Assembly (NCBI GenBank): GCA_037976565.1
Contig: CP137669.1
Span: forward strand, 34,713,613-34,777,612
Source of the DNA: Mesocentrotus franciscanus
Taxonomy: Eukaryota; Echinodermata; Echinoidea; Camarodonta; Strongylocentrotidae
Direction of reading: 5' to 3'
DNA: 64,000 nucleotides
In this document: positions 14,201 to 28,400 of the stretch, in pieces
Position numbering within the stretch: the first letter of the stretch is position 1
Layout: every line of letters starts with the position of its first letter
Notes under the pieces: generated by a model
What the model was told of the DNA's origin: nothing
The model's database searches: none
Seen by the model: only the letters and a program-made list of their open reading frames with translations
Made by a program: the position numbers and the translations under genes

Positions 14201-17200
14201 TTTACTTCTCGCAGGACACAAGTGGTCCATAAACTGCGATTCAAGGACCTAGAACCGGATTCAATTCAGAACTTGGATTAAGTCACTACTTTACTTATCA
14301 ATTGGCTCAGCTAAGTACAATGGCTAACTCAGATCACATCAAAGTATTTTTCTGTATTAAGACAACTGTAAGGCAAAATATGAATACTGCTAGCCATTTG
14401 CATGTCACATAATCAATCTAAAATAATGCGCAATTAGTGCACATTAAGTTCAAGTTCATGTAATTTGCTTGGGCACAGCTTATGCCCTGCGTTTGGTAGA
14501 AAACAACTGCATGCTCAGCAAGGCTTCCAAAATAATTGGCTCACGTCTGCTAGGGAGCTGTTTGTTTGTTTTATTTCCATATAAAAAAATTTAAAAAATC
14601 AACATGCATTCAGTAAAACAATAACGAATAGAATTATGAATTACAAGATAAAATAAATGGCTGGATAGCCCATATTCAGCGGCATCATTATGATGCCGTT
14701 GGTCTTCCATGGGGACCAGAATTGGTACATTAAAAAAATACAATAAACATAAACAAACAACAAAGAAAAATGGCAAAACATAAATTCCCAAGCAAAATAT
14801 AGTAAGAAATTAAATATCAATGACAGACAGTAGAGAAAAGAAACTAGTATTTATAGAAACAGAATTGTGTGAAGTAAACTACAAATAAATGCGATATCTC
14901 GACAAGCTTCTATGCGGTCACTAAAGACTCAACTGTCTTAGACTTAGGGTAAAATACCCAAAAGGTTCAACTTTGTACCAAAGTTGGCTTTGGTATAACG
15001 TATTATATGATCTTATCTAACCAGAAAACTAAGTAAAATACTCAGATTTCTGACCTGAGTATTCCACTTTGTTATTTTGAAAGGTGAACAGCAACCCTTA
15101 TTCAATAAGATTGATTGTTCTGATATCAGCGCACATTTTTATATTGAATTTGGATGTCAAAACCCACCTATCATTTGATTCTGACTGAAAATTTGGCCTT
15201 ATTTGTATAAAAAGCAATATACCCGGTAAATGGAAATTTCTGGCCAAAAAAAGTGACCAAAATGGCTAAATTATTGTTGATGGTGGTCAATTTGACCACT
15301 TTTTCCAGCATCAGAACACATTTTTACATAGAATGGGCCCATCAAATCTCCTTTGCTAGTAATAACGATTGGAAAAAATACCCGACCAAAAGTGACCAGT
15401 GGCTAAAAAGTGGATAAAATTACCGAAATGTCGTGAGTAGGGTCAATATTCAGCACAAAATTTTACCGGGGATATGATCTTTAAACCTTCATCGCCAAAA
15501 TTCTTATTACCGGTAACCCCTTTATCTCCTAGGGTATATAACAAAGCCACAGCTGATACGACTTTTTCCCATGACGCATCACATGAAATCTACTAAACAC
15601 TGGTATCGCTAGATGTCACTGAGGATTGTGAATCCACCGTATTAGAGGCCTAGGTTTCTAGTATCTGTTTTTAATAGTCTCTCAGCTTTTATTCCTTTTC
15701 TTGTTCTCTCTATTAAACAGTACTTACACCAATGCCTACAACAGAGATAAGCACTAACATGCCGCTGGGACATATGGGCACCCACAATCTAAGTCTGGAC
15801 CCAAATTTTTTTTGAAATGTTAACATAGGGGTCACGTACATAGATACTAAAAGGTGTAGTCCAGACCCCTATTCAAAAATGTTATTGTGAGCCCTGCCTA
15901 CAGAACCAGATGGAGCCTATGGAAATAGAAGAATTAAGTAGTAAACACATTAAAATGTTGTCTTCAAGGGTGCAAAGTTCCTAGAAGAATGCAATACATT
16001 TACCTTCAATTGGCTTGCCAGTCTTGTGTTGCTCTGAAGCAAAGTAGCGATTGATGACAGGGGCTAGCTGGGTACCTAGATCCTCACAGTAGAACCACTC
16101 CTCGTACAGTCTTTCAAGGGTGCCATCTACATAGTACCTGTCCAGGAAGGTCAAATTGTCATATCAACTAGGGTGCCAACCCATATTGTAAGAGGGCGGG
16201 CCAGTAATTATACAGTCAAATCTGTGTCAGTTGCCACCTCTCTACACCAAAAAGGCCACCTGTCTATAGTGGCCATTCATTTCGTCTCACTCTAGAAAGA
16301 AATGTCTAGCGTAGAACCTGTCTACAGGGGCCACTTTCCATGTTTCCCTTGGGTGGTCTTTACAGACAGGTTAGACTGTTTTTTCTTGTCACTGGATTCA
16401 ATTATAGTACCAACTGACTGACTATTTATCAAATTGAAATTGCATTATCCCAAATGGCAAAGATTTTTGTTGGATATCAGTCAATATGGCCACATGACTC
16501 TGCCATCAGACTAATTGCATTTACATGAAATTTTGGTAGAGATGGACAGCATCAAACACTGGAAGATATAGATATTATTATGTGTCATTTATTCACCTCA
16601 GCCCATCCTTCTCTTCCAGATCGCGCTCTCTCTCTAGCACCAAACCAACAGTGTCTGCTTGCCTCTGAGGAGAATGGGGAATACAGCTCGGCATAAGGAA
16701 GATCTGAATCGAGAGGGATGATATACAAGAGATTATTAAAAGCATGAGAAGAAAATAAGCACACTGATCCAAAATAACATTTGGTGCTTCTCAATTAGTC
16801 TGTCTGAGAAAGCATGAGCTTTTAAACTGATCAGCATTTCTCAAGAAAAATAGTCTGAAATTTGAAGTTCTCTGTCTTCATTAGCCCAAGTCATGCAGTC
16901 TCCTGCTCATTTCAACCATGCGTGATGTAGCCAGGGGGAAATGGAGCGATTCACCCCCATACTCCCAAAATGTAATATTTTGTCAAAATAGGGGAAAAGA
17001 TGGAGAAAAGGGCATCTGAATTCCACGGTAAGGGGTGGGTTTCAGGGTGGTGGGGGTGGGGAGAGGGTCACAACTGACTTGTATGCTCCCTTTTAAAACC
17101 AAGTCTGGCATACGTTCAGTACATATAAATCTGGAGGATGTGGGCCCCTATCAAACATGATACCCCAAAATGCACCCCCCCCCCTCCCATGGAGTACTGT

Positions 17201-19360
17201 TTTTATCAATTTAATTATCTTTTTTCAGAATTGTGCCCCCCTCCCCTTACAGAAGCCTGGATCTACCCTGCCCTACGTGACTGCATCCCATCTCAAATCA
17301 TGGCTACATAGTGTCAGTGACAACATAAAAAGGGGGAAAACAAGAAATAAATGTTACTTTACTACTTTGAATATTGATCTTACCTCTCCTTCTTTGATGT
17401 GGATATCTTTATGTTTGTTCTGCTCCACGACCTTGAGGCACATGTCACCTTTCTTCATGTAAAAAAGCTGGAAGAAAAAAAAGGATGGACAGAAAAGTTT
17501 CAATGATTTCATCCTTACTGTGTCTGTGTCACCAAATTTACAAACATACATCACAAATAACAGATCCTGATGAAGTTTTCAATCATAGTGCTCAATTTTA
17601 TTGTTTATATTGCCACAACCATTGTTCCATGATAAGGCATTAAAAAAAAAATGTAGTATTGCCCTTTGTGACCGACCCAAAAATCATAAAATCTACGGTC
17701 GGCTTTTAATAAAGTTTTTTTTACCGTTTTTTAGAGAGAAAAAAAGCTGGGAAGCACAGAGTGTTGTCTCAACACAACTTTGTAAACCATGGTTTATTAT
17801 GAGGTGAAAAGATATGAATGGAATGATGTCGCTAAAACACATGTATTAAAGGTAAAGACTAGTTTTGGAAACGCCCCTCTCTCAAAAAAATTAAATGGAA
17901 GCTCTCATTACCAATCATGTTAAAGAATATGTTTTAACTAATACATGATGATACAAATTTTGCTCGGAAAGTCGGGAAACCGCCTACTAATTGATATATT
18001 TGGTAAATTATTATATCTATTGGGACCAAATAGATATCGCACACGTGGTCGCGTAGTCCCATATACATCTTTCTGTGTACAGTGCTTGTAACTTTACCAA
18101 GACTGGGCCAAATTTCTTATCATTTTGATGATTCCAGAACCTTGCAGTACACACCAATACTTATATGCTAGATGATCAACCTTTTCTGATCGATTCCACA
18201 ACGTTTCTTTCACAATGCAATCGCATGACCAGAACTGGTCTTTATCTTTAAAGCATTAAAAACTGAGAAATGTCAGCCCAAAGAGGGGGAGAAAAAAAAT
18301 CTGACCGACCGACCCAGGTTCTGGCACCTAAAGGGCAATACAACATCTTTTTGGGGGGCCCAATGATGATTTGATGTTATTTTGTTAATAAACAGGGCCC
18401 CGTCTTATCACCAGTTGCGATTTATTGCAACTATGTACAGATCGGAGACTGTAAACTGGCGATTGATTGGAGGACTTGGAATTGATTGGGATCAATCGCA
18501 ACTCTTTTGAAATACAACAACAAAGCAAAACAAATACTTTTCTGTCCCAAAATACAGTGTATTTAAACGATTAGAGCACTTAAAATGTATGGAGAAACCC
18601 TCAGTGAATGCAAATTGCACAAGTTATCAAAGATAACAGGAGACAAGTCAGACAACAATGTCAATGATATTAATTCTAGATAATACGTAGATATTGAAAC
18701 ACTCTAGTCTTACATGTTTATCCTTTTCTTCCTGACATCAAACATTTCTAATTGGAATAAAATAATCAGGATAAATTTACCCTACCGCAAATACGATGTT
18801 TGATAGTAGATGGCAACCTTCCTCCCACACTGCACAGGTCAGCACACGCGCAGATACCATACCATAGCGTGCAAAACCCTAAAAGTTTTTAAATTTCAAA
18901 GAATTTCCTTACTCAAATTATAATATAAATTGTTCAGGTTACATGAACTCCCCCGATAATTTGATGAGATCTATGTATGATTGTATGTACATGTAGGCAG
19001 CCTCATAATCTGTTACTTATAGTTTATTGATTTTGAAACTATAATTTCTATCGGGCTTTCAAGTTCTCGACCCTTTGTATTTGTATGGGATCAGGAAGTA
19101 CCTTTGCCAAATGAACCCTTGGCTGGTGCTGCCCTCTATCGCTAAATACTGTACAATGTTGAAAGTTAAAATATTCCTAGAAGTGGTGTTTCTTAAGAGC
19201 CTACCTCCTCTCCTTCCTCTATGTGATAATCCTTCCTGACATTGGGACCTCCAACAAAGAAAGCTTTCATCTGCCCTTCACTGTACCTGCGATTCCAACA
19301 AGCATATAAAATACAATATATAATAATATACATTTAAAAGAACAGCATTGATGACAATGA

Positions 19361-19425
<65 letters not shown>

Positions 19426-22400
19426 ATTATTAAGTGTTTGGCATCACCTGTACCTGGGAGGCGAAAAGTGAACTTAATCACTGTAACCCTCGGGTCTCTC
19501 CTCCCGGTATAACTGATTGGGGATGTGCAGGTGGACCAGTACACCGGGATTTCCCCCTACTCTTGTACGAATAGTGCAGTGGGTTCTTAACGTGCAAAGG
19601 TGGTGACTCTCCTCTACCCGGGCCTCCATTTAACATCCTATCCGAGGGATGGAGTGTTTTCCACTAAACCCTATATAGCCGGGGGCTTCTAAGACCCCCA
19701 TGATCTTGGCCGTGAAACGGCCGATTGCCGCGAAAATTGGCATGCATGTCAAGTAAAGTGTATAGAATACTATGGTAATTTCAATTTTTTGAAAAATTCA
19801 CTCATTTGCATATTTATGGTAATTTATGCAATTAAGGTCATAAAATTCACATTTTTACCCATAAATCATATATTCTTCATATTCACACATTCATTTTCAC
19901 TATCCATTTGGAATAATAATACAACAAAATTTGAAAGAGCCAGGTTATTCCTTATGTTATCTATTGTTTTGATAATTTCTTATGTATTTCATTGTTTTTG
20001 TTGTTTTATTTCATTTCTAACTATAATTCAACTATTTTGACCCCCAAAACAAAAACCTAAACTATAAACAAAACCGAATAACCAATGTTTTATCTCTTTT
20101 TTGGAAAAATTATATTTCCATATGTTTTGTACACAAATCACGAAAATGAGCGATTTTCAGGCTGACATGCAAAGACAAAAGGTCACATGACTTTGTAACG
20201 GTAGGTCCGATTTTCGAAAAATTTGTTTCAAAAGATGCGCAAGACCCGAAAGAGAAAAGTCATAAAATTTCAGCACAAGATTTTTTGTGTGTTAAAAAAT
20301 TATCGCAAAAAATGTAGGGGCTCTAAAGCCCCCTCCCACGGGCTATAAAGGGTTAATATAGCCTGCATCTATGAAATCATGAAATTTATGCATCATGAGG
20401 TGTTGTGGCGTGCGGAAATTACAAACTGATTCAGCCAAGGACGCAGGTTCGAAACTGAGTCACGTCTTTTGGATGGTGACGTTAAAAGGTCGGTCCCCAG
20501 ACGTAAATAATCAAACACGTCTTTAAAAACCCAATACACACACACACACACACACCCACATCTATGAAACAGGGGAGGAGAACGCTAACACACAATGCAG
20601 GCTTCAGTCATCCGCCTGGGTTGGTGATGATGATGGTGATGAAAAGCTTTAATCTGCATCTCTTTCATCTGAATAAAAAAACCTGTGATTCAAACATAAC
20701 ACATGCACAGTGGCATCAAAATAATAACAAATTATTGACGGTGATGATGATGATGGTGGTGATGACTGATGCATACCTTCTTGATGTTGGGAACTCCAAG
20801 TCCAACTAAGCATCGATAGCTATTATCTGCCCCTCACTGAATATGCAATTCAAACAAATAACAGTGACATCGCAAGAAAAATAATAGTAACTAGAAAAGT
20901 CAACGCAAAGCGTAGCATCCCCTCGCAGGGTACAAATGGCCTATATACGTCAGAACAAGTTACCTCCATTAGACTATACTTTGATATTACTAGGCAAGGA
21001 AGTTAACCACATTTTCACATATATAATTACGTGTTTTTGCATATTTAATGTGCTATGACCTTTCACCTTTGACCTACGTACTCCGAAATCGAACTTAGGC
21101 TGTGTTTTGATACCATGTACCTTCATATAAAATTTCATTAAAATCCGTCAAACATTACTAAAGTTATCGATCAGAAACCAGATTCGCATATTTAATGAGC
21201 TATGACCTTTGACCTACATACTCAGAAATCAAACTTAGGCTGTGTTTTGATACCATGTACCTTCATATCAAATTTCATTAAAATCCATCAAACATTATTA
21301 AAGTTATCGAACGGAAACCAGATTCGCATATTTAATGAGCTATGACCTTTGACCTACATACTCAGAAATCAAACTTAGGCTGTGTTTTGATACCATGTAC
21401 CTTCATATCAAATTTCATGAAAATCCGTCAAACATTACTAAAGTTATCGATCGGAAACCAGATGTGTATTATTTCGCACCTTTGATCTACATACTCCGAA
21501 ATCGAACTGAGCCTATATTTTGATACCATGTACCTTCATATCAAATTTCATGAAAATCCGTCAAACATTACTAAAATTATCGATCGGAAACGAGATGTGT
21601 ATTTTTTCGCATATTTAATGAGCTACGACCTTTGACCTTTGACCTACATACTCCGAAATCGAACTTAGCCTGTATTTTGATACCATGTACCTTCATATCA
21701 AACTTCATTAAAATCCGTCAAACATTACTGAAGTTATCGATCGGAAACCAAATTTGTTACGAACGGAAGGATGGACAGCAGCATTTATTTTCGAGGAGAT
21801 AATTATTACAACGAATATCAATAACCAGTAATAACCACATTACTGCTAATGATGATCATGATCATTGGCGGATCCAGGGGGCACAGGGGGCATGTGCCCC
21901 CCGGCCAAAAAGAAGAAAAAAAATTAGTGGTCACTTACCCCCGCCCCCACTGAGCGAATTTTTCGACCAGCGCGATTTTCCAAATATCCAATTTTCGGGA
22001 GCAAAAAAAAAGAAAAGAATGTGCTCACTACCCCTTCCCCCCCCCCAAACTGAGCGAATTTTCGGCCGGCGCGATTTTCCAATAATCCAATTTTCGGGAG
22101 CAAAAAAAAGAAAAAAGAATGTGCTCTCTACCCCCCCCCCCACCCCCCACTGAGCGAATGTTCAGCCGGCGCGATTTTCCAATTTTCCAATTTTCGGGTG
22201 CAACAAAAAAACAAAAAAATGAGCCCACTACACTACCAATATTCAATAAATAGTACAGTAATATGCATAACGGTAACAAGAACAACATCATTGATGATGA
22301 TAATGATGAATGTATCTTAATTCTTATTAATATAATGTCTGTTTTTAGGAAAAATACTCCAAAAAGATAAGAAAATTGAAACAAAACAGGTAAGAAACAT

Positions 22401-25400
22401 AACGAATTTTAAATCATGACCATTATTTGAACAAATGATGAAGATTTAGTTAATTTTTGTGTATCTCCACGACGGACACTGAACTAGCGCCCAATGGTCA
22501 ATATCCCCTCAGAAATGTGATTCTGTGACCTACATTTAGGGTGGGGGTGAAAATGGTGTCATATGGAAGCATTTAGGGTCAGGAACAACATATTCTTTTT
22601 CACACGCACAAATATTGCGCATTTGCGAAAAACACAGTGAAAACGATAACGCCCTCTATTGGCCAAATATGTGATTTCTTGTTCAAACTCTATGTTAAAC
22701 ATGTTAACATGTTCAGTGGAATTCAACAGATTAAATAAAACTGAATTAAATAAATCAATCTATTTGAGGTTAATAATGTTTGAAAAGAGTCTGTTACAAA
22801 TTAAAAAAACAAAACAATAAAAACAAAATGTAAAAATAAAGAAATACAAAGGAAATTCATTAAACAATGTAATATACACAAAATTAATTTTGATACTGCA
22901 ATTTTATTGAACATGATTGTTAGACATGTGAAAAGAAAAAATAATTTTCAATTACCAGTACGCTTTTTTTAATTAAAAGGCAAACGTACGATTTTACACA
23001 CAAATTTTCATAAGTTCAAGGTATGGTTAAACCTAATGAGGCTGCGATATTCGAGGTCTTTTTGTGCTGGGAGAGGGGGGTGGTGGGCGTTATGGCCCCT
23101 ACCCTCCCTAAGGTCTCAGCCGTAAAATGGCGATCGCCGCAAAAATTTGCTTGCGTGTCAAGTGAAGTGTATAGAATACTATGGTCATATCAATTTTTTG
23201 AAAAATTCACTCATTTGCATATTTATTGTAATTTATGCAAATAAGGTCATAAAATTCACATTTTTACCCATAAATCATAAATTATTTATATTCAAACATT
23301 TGTTTTCACTACATATATTTCTGAGTCCATTTTGAATAACAATACAACAAAAAAATTTGGAAGAGCCAGGTTATTCTTGTGTTATCTATTGTTTTTATAA
23401 TTTCTTAAGTATTTCTTTGTTTTTTTAATCTTATTTATTTTATTGTTTTTTGTTGTTTTATTTCATTTCTTACTATATTTCAATTCTTTTGACCCCCAAA
23501 ACAAACACCTAAACTATAAACAAGACCAAAAAACTAATGTTTTATCTCTTTTCAGGAAAATTATACAAAGAGGTAATTTGGATTTTGTAAGCATTCCAAT
23601 GGAGAATAAATCACCCCTGCCCGGGTTGATTTATTTTGGCAATGTCTGAATGGATTTTTCTCAAATTAACATTAGTTTGAATTGTACATTTTAAAACAAA
23701 AATTTGTTTCTGAAGGTCATTTGATTCAAATCGCACAAATGTACTTGCAACAGTGCCCTTTAAAGCAGGACTATTTCCTTTCATTACAAATTGAAATAAA
23801 TACATCTTTAAAATCAAACCACACTGTCTTGCAAATCATTTTTTTTTCTTCTGGGTTTTGCCAATGAATCTGGTACATAATTTGCGTTCTGCTCTTAATC
23901 CGATCCTGAAACTTGGTGAACAATTTACTTGAATATCACAAAATAGTAAAAAGAAATAAAGTCCACCTAACCAACTTCATAATTGTGCACACGGCAATAC
24001 AGTAGGCCTATAGCGATAATGCATGATGATATCATGAGATGTACCCAACCTGGCGGCATCCTGTGGCGGCATCCTGTGGCGGCATCCTGTGCTCTGTTGA
24101 TGACAAAATTTAATGCAGAACATGGAATATGTGCTGAGGATCAGAAAAAAAAGAGATGAGAGAGACTACCTAAATTTCAGGAAAAGGCTTTACAAGTGTC
24201 AGGTAGACATGCCACAACAATGGCATGAGTAACCTCCCAACTTCTGGCACTGTTCTGAAGGGTAGGGGGATTGTAGTTCCTTGCTGGCTCGAGCTATCAT
24301 CATGACAGCCTTGAAGCTACATGTAGGTCACACTCAGAGGGTCAGATCTGATGGAGGACGGGAGATAGTTGAACATGGCTGGCTCTTGGAATCATGTTGA
24401 CTGTCATCACGCCATTTCAGTATGCACAACTATACTGGCATGGTTCTGAAGAAAAATAGTATGGAAGATAAAAAGTAGAATTCTATGTTCAAGTTTAAGG
24501 CCAATACACTAAAAAAATTCAGATGAGAAAATGTACAAACATTAGATCAATTTGTATGCATTCCTCTGGAGAATAAATGCTGGGGTGATTTATTTGGCAA
24601 TACCTGAATAGTTTTTTTCTAAGAAGAGTGTACATGTAGCTACCATGCTTCATGCAAGGTCACAAACTACATGGACTATCACAAAGTTCTGAAAATGGAA
24701 AGTATGAAATACTGAAAATTGTTTTCTAATAATGAAATCAATAAATCAGACATTCTGTAAATTCTCTGTAATGATAAAATGAACCACACATTTTCGACTA
24801 GAATATGTCATTCATAAGGACTACGATCTTCACAAAAAAAAAATTCATTGAGCTTCCACATCTTTCATTGTTAAAATGTTTGCAGTGAATTTACTCACAA
24901 ATTACATACCTGCAAGGTAGTTCGCCTGTATGATGTGTAGCTTGTACTCATCTCTCAAATGGTAAATCGGTACTGGTATTAGAACGGTTCTGAAGGGTGC
25001 AGGATGGGAGCTTGTCACACATGACTTTGTACATCAAGTTCATTGTCATCTCCAGCTATCCTTGTGACAGGCCTTAATTGGTTTCGTTACTTTCTGGTAG
25101 CATTGTGAATGAAGAAGGAGGGTGTAAACATGGACATCCATGGTGTGAGCTTGTCATAGATGACTTGTTTATCTATGTGTAGTTCAATGTTAATTTAAGG
25201 CATCACTATGTCGGCTAAATCAGTTCACATCTGGCACAATCCACACAATGCAGGGGGTCTGGATTCACATTCATTTGAGTTACATATCCATAGGCATCTC
25301 CACTTCATCACCACTTCCATCATCATCGGTGTCATCATCACTGTCACTTTCAATGGCGTTGCGTCCAGTAATATTACAACAATTGTTTCTGGCACATTTG

Positions 25401-28400
25401 CAGAGATCGGTGCAAGGAACGTTGTTCTGCAAACAAGAGCAGATGTCTGCATTGCCGCACTGATGCCTTTTGCATCTACCGGAACAATACGCGAGCTCCA
25501 TTACGCTATCTGGGGCAGGAGGAAGATTCATCCAGTTGATGACCAAATTCCCTTCTTCCATCTTCCATCCATGATTCTCTGGTGTTGGTACATTGGGCTC
25601 TGCGATTAAGCTCCGTTTGAAGATACCTGAAAATAAAGAAGTAAAAAGGATGAGATCCTAGTTTGGCCAGGGGGAATTAGACCTCCCTGCAAGGTCACTG
25701 ACAGGTGGTTATCTCATCAAATCATGGGGGACCAACAGGCACCGATTAGGCATTGTTTGCTATATAGAGGGCGCAAGTAGCTATAAGTAGTGCAGTGGGG
25801 CTTTAACATGATACAAAAATACTGTTTTAATATGAAAATAATAAAAAGTTGAATAAAACTTGAGCTTGATATTACAGCTTTTAAAACAGTGAATAAATAA
25901 ATAAAACTCTTTGAATAAGTGAAAAGAAATGAATGTTATTTTTTCATTTTTTAATATTATGTAATAGTTTTCTATCAATAAATAAGACATGATCATGTCA
26001 ATATTTTGACCATTTACATCCAAAAATTTAAAAAGGGAAATTATTCATAATATACCTGCTTGGTAGTTGGCTCGCTTGATGTGTTCATACAGAGCATCTT
26101 TGTTGGGGGGCATGGTAATTTCTGATTTCCGTTGCAGTCGGAACATGTTGTACCTGGCCTCATTGACGGTTGTGACGTTTTGTTGCCCATACAACTTGCA
26201 CACAAAGTTTTCTAGGGATGCTGCTGTTGCTGGCTCTACATCAAAGTTGTCACCAAGATCACTGAAGGCATGACAAAACTCTCTCTTTCATTAGGAGAGT
26301 GAGGGCCTTCTTTTTGCCCTTGCCATAAAATGCACTGGTGCTGTCACAGCCAGTAAAGCAGTGTAGCCCAATCAAAGATTTACTGACTTCATCTCCTAGA
26401 CGTACTTGTATGGTCTTAAGATCTATTGTCCTCAAATTGGTGCCTCTTCCTGTACAGAAATACAAATGGGCTGGGATGAGTGACTGAAGGGCAATGCCTA
26501 TCACAAATACATCTGTGTCTGGGCTGACAATGACAACATCTGTACTTGCAGCTGCTGCAAATGAAGCATGAAGGTATAGACGAGTGTCAGCTTCTTCCTG
26601 TGTGGAGTTGAGTCTTGCCTCTTCAACCCTAATCACCTGGTCAGTCTCCTCCACTCCAGGTTTGAATGAGTGGCATTTCTTGATGTGGGCTAAAAGACCT
26701 TAACACCTTTCAGCCTTGCTGTTGGTTCTTTGGACCACGTTTCATCAAGGTATTCTATCAGAGACTCCTTGTTTTCTCCATTTGATAGAAACTTTTTCCA
26801 CTGCAGTGGAAGGGTCTGGCCATGAATTCTCGTCACCTGGGTACCACCGGCTGCTCTCTTTGCTCTCTCATCATTCTTGATAGACATCTGTCTATATGTG
26901 TCAGTCACAAAGTGGATTTCTTTGGAATTGTTCTGCTGTGCCCAGTTAACCAGACGTCTTAGGATGACATGAGCAAGGTTGAGAAATGTTCTATCTCCTG
27001 GTAGCTTGTTCACATTAAGCTGCTGAATCATAGCCATGCCATCTACAACATACACAGCACCTGCAATTGGGGACTTGGTGACAGGTTTCTCAGTCTGACA
27101 TTCGAGTGCATGAAGCAAGTTTGCTTTGTTGGTTTTAACCAGAGATCCTTGTGAATTTGAAATTGACAGTGGCAACGCACCTAATGAATAGGACAGTAGC
27201 TCTTGTAGGTCGATGTTCCTGAATCTACCTATTACAACCAGCCTTGCTAAAAGGTTCCTGTCCGCCTTCAAAGTCACTTCTTTTCCACGTACTTTGCGTT
27301 TGACTGCTTTTGACATGCTGTTGAATGTCTTCAGCTTCATTTTTTTCAATGTAGCAAAGAAATCCATGTCTCCTTTCTGTAACCTTTGTGGCAGAATGTT
27401 GTGAATTCGATTCACCCTTTGACTTAGCATTCGCCAAATCAGACTCTACCTCCTTTGTTGCGACTGCTCCTGATGAGATGTTGATTAGCTCGTCTTGTTC
27501 ATATTCAAAGGGATTCACCATGTTATTCACTGTGTCGACAAGCTTCTCTACATCAGCTTTATCCCGGGTCATGCGGCTCTGCAACAGATCTGATCGAGTT
27601 ACACTGTGCTCTCCTTTACCAGCCATTATTTCACATTCCCGAGTGATGGACCCTCTTGCATGGTGAGACCATATCCATCGATTGACGGCTCCCTTGTTTG
27701 TGCTAAATCCCGTCATCCCTCCTTTTGTTTTAGAATCCCTGTTTGCAGTTTGCTCTATGGTCTGGTCGCAAGCAACTTTAGCAAAGGCATTGCAGCTTCT
27801 TTGGACAGCAAAGTCTCCTTCTTGGCACTGCTGATGAACCCCAGGATGGGTGGTGGGTAGCTCTAACATCTCTAGCCAGTACGCAGGTAGATATCGACCA
27901 TAATTGACATGATCATATGCAAACATCCAAGGAAGCATCTCTCTTATGCTGGCCAAATGGAGCTGCCAGTTTGCCTCACGGGTACCTCTTAGGAAGAGTA
28001 GTAGAACTTCTACCATCTCTATGAAAGAGCTCCAGAATGCGAATGTCTGCTTCTTGTTGCCAGCCTCAATGAACTTCTCATAAGACGTCATGAATCTCAG
28101 AAAGCTATCTCCCTGCAAAACTGCTTCATACTGTTGTCCAGGAAAGGCTTCTGATAAGGTAGCTGTTAGTTGTCTGACCAGGGCTGCCTCTTCCTCAGGA
28201 ATGGAGTTCATATACGTAGCCAGACGCATCTGATGCATTGCCTCGGCCAACAGTTTATAAGCTCTAACTGCTCTATTGTAGTGTTTGCCAGTAAAGACTC
28301 CATTCACTGATCCTGCACCAACTACTTCTGACTCTATCAGGATATCTTGTAGCCCTGCATCTCGGAAACGTTTTCCTAGGCACCCAAGAAAGGACATAGC

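Noticed and set aside
19278..19544. Poly-isoleucine frame
   Set aside because: Translation of the GAT microsatellite.
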